From contig JAJZJJ010000023.1 in the NCBI GenBank assembly GCA_021810175.1, forward strand, positions 1 through 14,150: a stretch of 14,150 bases of DNA, in the 5' to 3' direction. Below, piece after piece: positions 11,370 through 14,150 of this stretch (position 1 is its first letter; every line of letters begins with the position of its first letter). A program made the position numbers and the translations under genes. Source of the DNA: Acidobacteriota bacterium. Lineage in GTDB: Bacteria; Acidobacteriota; Terriglobia; Terriglobales; Acidobacteriaceae. Under the pieces are notes generated by a model, which worked only from the letters and a program-made list of their open reading frames with translations, had not been told where the DNA came from and ran no database searches.

Positions 11370-14150
11370 ATGAGCGCACCCAGGAAGACAGCGATTTTCG
11401 ACGGTAACGAAGCGGCCGCGTCGGTGGCCTATCGATTTTCAGAAGTCATTTCGATTTATCCGATTACGCCTTCGTCGCCGATGGCGGAGTTTAGCGACCA
11501 GTGGCGAGAGGAAGGAAAGCGCAACATCTGGGGCGCGGTTCCGGTGATCGCGGAACTGCAGAGCGAAGGCGGGGCAGCCGGGGCGATGCACGGCGCTTTG
11601 CAGGGCGGAGCCTTTTCGACGACGTTTACGGCCTCGCAGGGGTTGCTGCTGATGATTCCGAATATGTATAAGATTGCGGGCGAGCTGACGCCTTCGGTGA
11701 TGCACGTGACGGCGCGGGCGCTGGCGACGCACGCACTATCGATATTTGGGGATCACTCGGACGTGATGGGATGCCGGCAGACAGGTTACGCGATGCTGGC
11801 GTCGAATTCGGTGCAGGAAGCGGCGGATCTGGCGACGATTGCGCATCTGGCGACGCTGGAAGCGCGGATTCCGTTTATGCATTTCTTCGACGGCTTCCGG
11901 ACCTCGCATGAAATCAATAAGGTGGAGCCGATTTCGGACGAGACGATTGCGGCGCTGATCGATGAGAAGGCGGTGCGGGCGCATCGGGAGCGGGCGCTCT
12001 CGCCGGATAAGCCGGTGCTGCGGGGGACGGCGCAGAATCCGGACGTATTTTTCCAGGCGCGGGAGGCATGCAATCCGTACTATCTGGCGTGTCCGGTGAT
12101 TGTGCAGGATGTGATGGACCGGTTTGCGCGGCTGACGGGCCGGAGCTACCGGCTGTTCGACTATTACGGCGCGCCGGACGCGGACCGGGTGATCATCCTG
12201 ATGGGATCGGGCGCGGGCGCGGCGGAAGAGGCGATCGACGCGCTGAATGCCGCGGGGGCGAAGCTGGGTCTGCTGAAGGTTCGGCTGTACCGGCCATTTG
12301 CGGCGGAGGCGTTTCTGACGGCACTGCCGGAGACGGTGAAGAAGATTGCGGTGCTGGACAGGACCAAGGAGCCGGGAGCGACAGGCGAGCCGCTCTACCA
12401 GGATGTGGTGACGACGATCGCGGAGGCGCTGTCGTCGGGACGGATGGCGCTGTCGCAGTTCCCGGTGATCGTGGGTGGACGGTATGGGCTGTCGTCGAAG
12501 GAATTTACGCCGGCGATGGTGAAAGGGATCTACGACGAGCTGGCGAAGCCGCATCCGAAGAACCACTTCACGATTGGGATCGACGACGATGTGACGCACT
12601 CGAGCCTGCCGTGGGACGAGAGCTTCTCGACGGAGAATCCGAAGACGGTGCGGGCGCTTTTCTACGGCCTGGGGTCGGACGGAACGGTGGGCGCGAACAA
12701 GAACTCGATCAAAATCATCGGGTCGGAGACGCCGAATTATGCGCAGGGGTATTTTGTCTATGACTCGAAGAAGTCGGGTTCGCTGACGACGTCGCACCTG
12801 CGGTTCGGGCCGGAGCCGATCCGGTCCACCTACCTGATCACCAAGGCGAACTTTATCGCCTGCCATCAGTTTGAGTTTCTGGAAAAGACGGATGTGCTGG
12901 TGGCGGCGGCGCAGAATGCGGTGTTTCTGCTGAACAGTCCTTATGGGCCGGAAGATGTGTGGAACCATCTGCCGCGGACGATCCAGAAGACGATTATCGA
13001 CAAGCGGCTGAAGTTCTACGTGATCGACGGCTACCGCGTTGCGCGGGAAGCGGGGATGGGGAACCGGATCAACACGGTGATGCAGACCTGCTTCTTTGCG
13101 ATCAGCGGAGTGCTGCCGCGGGAAGAGGCGATCGAGCAGATCAAGAAGGCGATTAAGAAAACGTACGGGAAGCGCGGCGATGCCGTGGTGCAGAAGAACT
13201 ACGACGCTGTGGATGCGGCGCTGGCGCATCTGCATCCGGTGAAGGTGCCGGATTCGGTGACGGTGAAGTTCGACATTTTGCCGGTGATTCCGGATACGGC
13301 TCCGGCATTTGTCCACAACGTGCTCGGCGCCATGGCGTCGGGGCATGGCGATCAGCTGCCGGTGAGTGCGCTGCCTGCTGGCGGGACGTTCCCAACGGGG
13401 ACGGCGAAGTGGGAAAAGCGGAATATTGCGCAGTCGATTCCGGTGTGGGACGAGAGCCTGTGCATTCAGTGCGGCAAGTGCGTGATGGTGTGCCCGCATG
13501 CGGTGATCCGGGCCAAGGTGTACGACTCGTCCCTGCTGCCGGGCGCTCCGGCGACGTTCAAGTCGGCGAAGCCGAAGTGGCGCGGGATGGACAATGAGCT
13601 GTACACGCTGCAGGTTTCGCCGGAGGACTGCACGGGCTGCCAGCTGTGCGTGGAGGTGTGCCCGGCGAAGAGCAAGGCCGATCCGTCGCACAAGGCGCTG
13701 AATATGGAAGCGCAGCAGCCGCTGCGGATTCCGGAGCGGGCGAACTGGGAGTTCTTCGAGAAACTGCCGGCGGTTTCGCGCGAGCGGATTTCGCATTCGC
13801 TGGTGAAGGATGTTCAGCTGCTGGAGCCGTTGTTTGAGTTTTCGGGCGCATGCTCAGGGTGCGGGGAGACGCCTTACATCAAGCTGCTGACCCAGCTGTT
13901 TGGGGATCGGCTGATGGTCGCCAATGCGACGGGCTGCTCGTCGATTTACGGCGGAAACTTGCCGACGACGCCGTACTGCCAGAACGCGGAAGGCCGCGGG
14001 CCGGCGTGGTCGAACTCGCTGTTCGAGGACAACGCGGAGTTCGGGCTGGGGATGCGGCTGGCCGCGGATCAGCAGAAGTCCTATGCCGAGGGGCTGGTGG
14101 CAAAGCTGACGCCGGTGCTGGGCGAGGAGCTGGTGCGGGCGACGCTGGAG
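11370..14150 (+). CDS. nifJ: Pyruvate:ferredoxin (flavodoxin) oxidoreductase, 3' end missing
   Basis: This cytoplasmic, thiamine-diphosphate-dependent enzyme converts pyruvate and CoA to acetyl-CoA and CO2, reducing ferredoxin or flavodoxin. The frame is open for 927 codons to the window end; full PFORs have about 1170-1230, so about 250-300 residues are missing. Domains in order: N-terminal pyrimidine-binding domain with YPITPSSPMAE (30-40) and the thiamine-site glutamate E66 in LQSEGGAAG; domain II from about GRSYRLFDYYG (257); the CoA-linked domain with GLGSDGTVGANKNS (433-446); the EKR linker (682-684); a 2x[4Fe-4S] ferredoxin domain (C698, C701, C704, C708 and C754, C757, C760, C764); and the start of the thiamine-pyrophosphate domain with GACSGCGETPY (C828, C831) and ATGCSSIYGGN (C856), three of four ligands of the proximal cluster. 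No frameshift is seen. It is divergent from the EFG-less nuo operon and probably supplies it with reduced ferredoxin. Confidence 0.96.
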   Translation, partial: MSAPRKTAIFDGNEAAASVAYRFSEVISIYPITPSSPMAEFSDQWREEGKRNIWGAVPVIAELQSEGGAAGAMHGALQGGAFSTTFTASQGLLLMIPNMYKIAGELTPSVMHVTARALATHALSIFGDHSDVMGCRQTGYAMLASNSVQEAADLATIAHLATLEARIPFMHFFDGFRTSHEINKVEPISDETIAALIDEKAVRAHRERALSPDKPVLRGTAQNPDVFFQAREACNPYYLACPVIVQDVMDRFARLTGRSYRLFDYYGAPDADRVIILMGSGAGAAEEAIDALNAAGAKLGLLKVRLYRPFAAEAFLTALPETVKKIAVLDRTKEPGATGEPLYQDVVTTIAEALSSGRMALSQFPVIVGGRYGLSSKEFTPAMVKGIYDELAKPHPKNHFTIGIDDDVTHSSLPWDESFSTENPKTVRALFYGLGSDGTVGANKNSIKIIGSETPNYAQGYFVYDSKKSGSLTTSHLRFGPEPIRSTYLITKANFIACHQFEFLEKTDVLVAAAQNAVFLLNSPYGPEDVWNHLPRTIQKTIIDKRLKFYVIDGYRVAREAGMGNRINTVMQTCFFAISGVLPREEAIEQIKKAIKKTYGKRGDAVVQKNYDAVDAALAHLHPVKVPDSVTVKFDILPVIPDTAPAFVHNVLGAMASGHGDQLPVSALPAGGTFPTGTAKWEKRNIAQSIPVWDESLCIQCGKCVMVCPHAVIRAKVYDSSLLPGAPATFKSAKPKWRGMDNELYTLQVSPEDCTGCQLCVEVCPAKSKADPSHKALNMEAQQPLRIPERANWEFFEKLPAVSRERISHSLVKDVQLLEPLFEFSGACSGCGETPYIKLLTQLFGDRLMVANATGCSSIYGGNLPTTPYCQNAEGRGPAWSNSLFEDNAEFGLGMRLAADQQKSYAEGLVAKLTPVLGEELVRATLE

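Noticed and set aside
11736..13796. Minus-strand arginine/histidine-rich open frame of about 686 codons
   Set aside because: Antisense of nifJ; its composition is explained by the G-ending codons of nifJ, and it starts without a ribosome-binding site.
1..14150. CRISPR arrays, tRNA or rRNA genes, insertion sequences, integration sites
   Set aside because: No spaced direct repeats, RNA gene signatures, transposase motifs or terminal repeats were seen on either strand.

Overview
Most of this window (positions 204-11115, minus strand) is one tightly packed respiratory complex I operon, in the order nuoA-B-C-D-(22-codon ORF)-I-H-J-K-L-M-M-N. Divergent from nuoA, on the plus strand, is a large gene for pyruvate:ferredoxin (flavodoxin) oxidoreductase (nifJ/por) that runs off the right edge after 927 codons. 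The first ~130 bases do not belong to this neighbourhood. They encode, on the plus strand, a piece of a P-type cation ATPase at about 80% G+C, joined abruptly to the 24th codon of nuoN. This looks like an assembly chimera or a rearrangement breakpoint.

The organism is a bacterium of moderately high G+C. The cluster order, the PFOR and the duplicated nuoM fit an Acidobacteriota-like genome from memory of such clusters, but no marker gene here proves that. Sampled lines show G exceeding C on the plus strand in both the minus-strand nuo operon and the plus-strand nifJ, so the skew follows the DNA strand and not the coding strand.

The complex I is unusual. The NADH-oxidising module (NuoE, NuoF, NuoG) is absent from the operon, while NuoB, C, D, I and all membrane subunits are present. 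There are two different NuoM proteins. NuoL has a C-terminal lateral-helix region roughly 25-30 residues longer than in E. coli or Thermus as I recall them. These are the hallmarks reported for '2M' complex I, an enlarged enzyme thought to pump more protons. The second NuoM lacks the conserved TM7 lysine and has a lysine in TM5 instead. NuoI sits where E/F/G normally lie, and a 131-bp gap is left where NuoI normally sits.

Functional reading (inference): PFOR reduces ferredoxin with electrons from pyruvate. An EFG-less complex I could take electrons directly from ferredoxin through NuoI and NuoB to quinone while pumping protons, or run in reverse to make reduced ferredoxin. The divergent 254-bp promoter region holds two CRP/FNR-like palindromes, and a third lies at the nuoH/nuoJ gap, suggesting shared control by a CRP/FNR-family regulator. 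Nearly all nuo junctions are 1-4 base start/stop overlaps in which the last codons of one gene contain the ribosome-binding site of the next. No stretch longer than 300 bases is without a gene.
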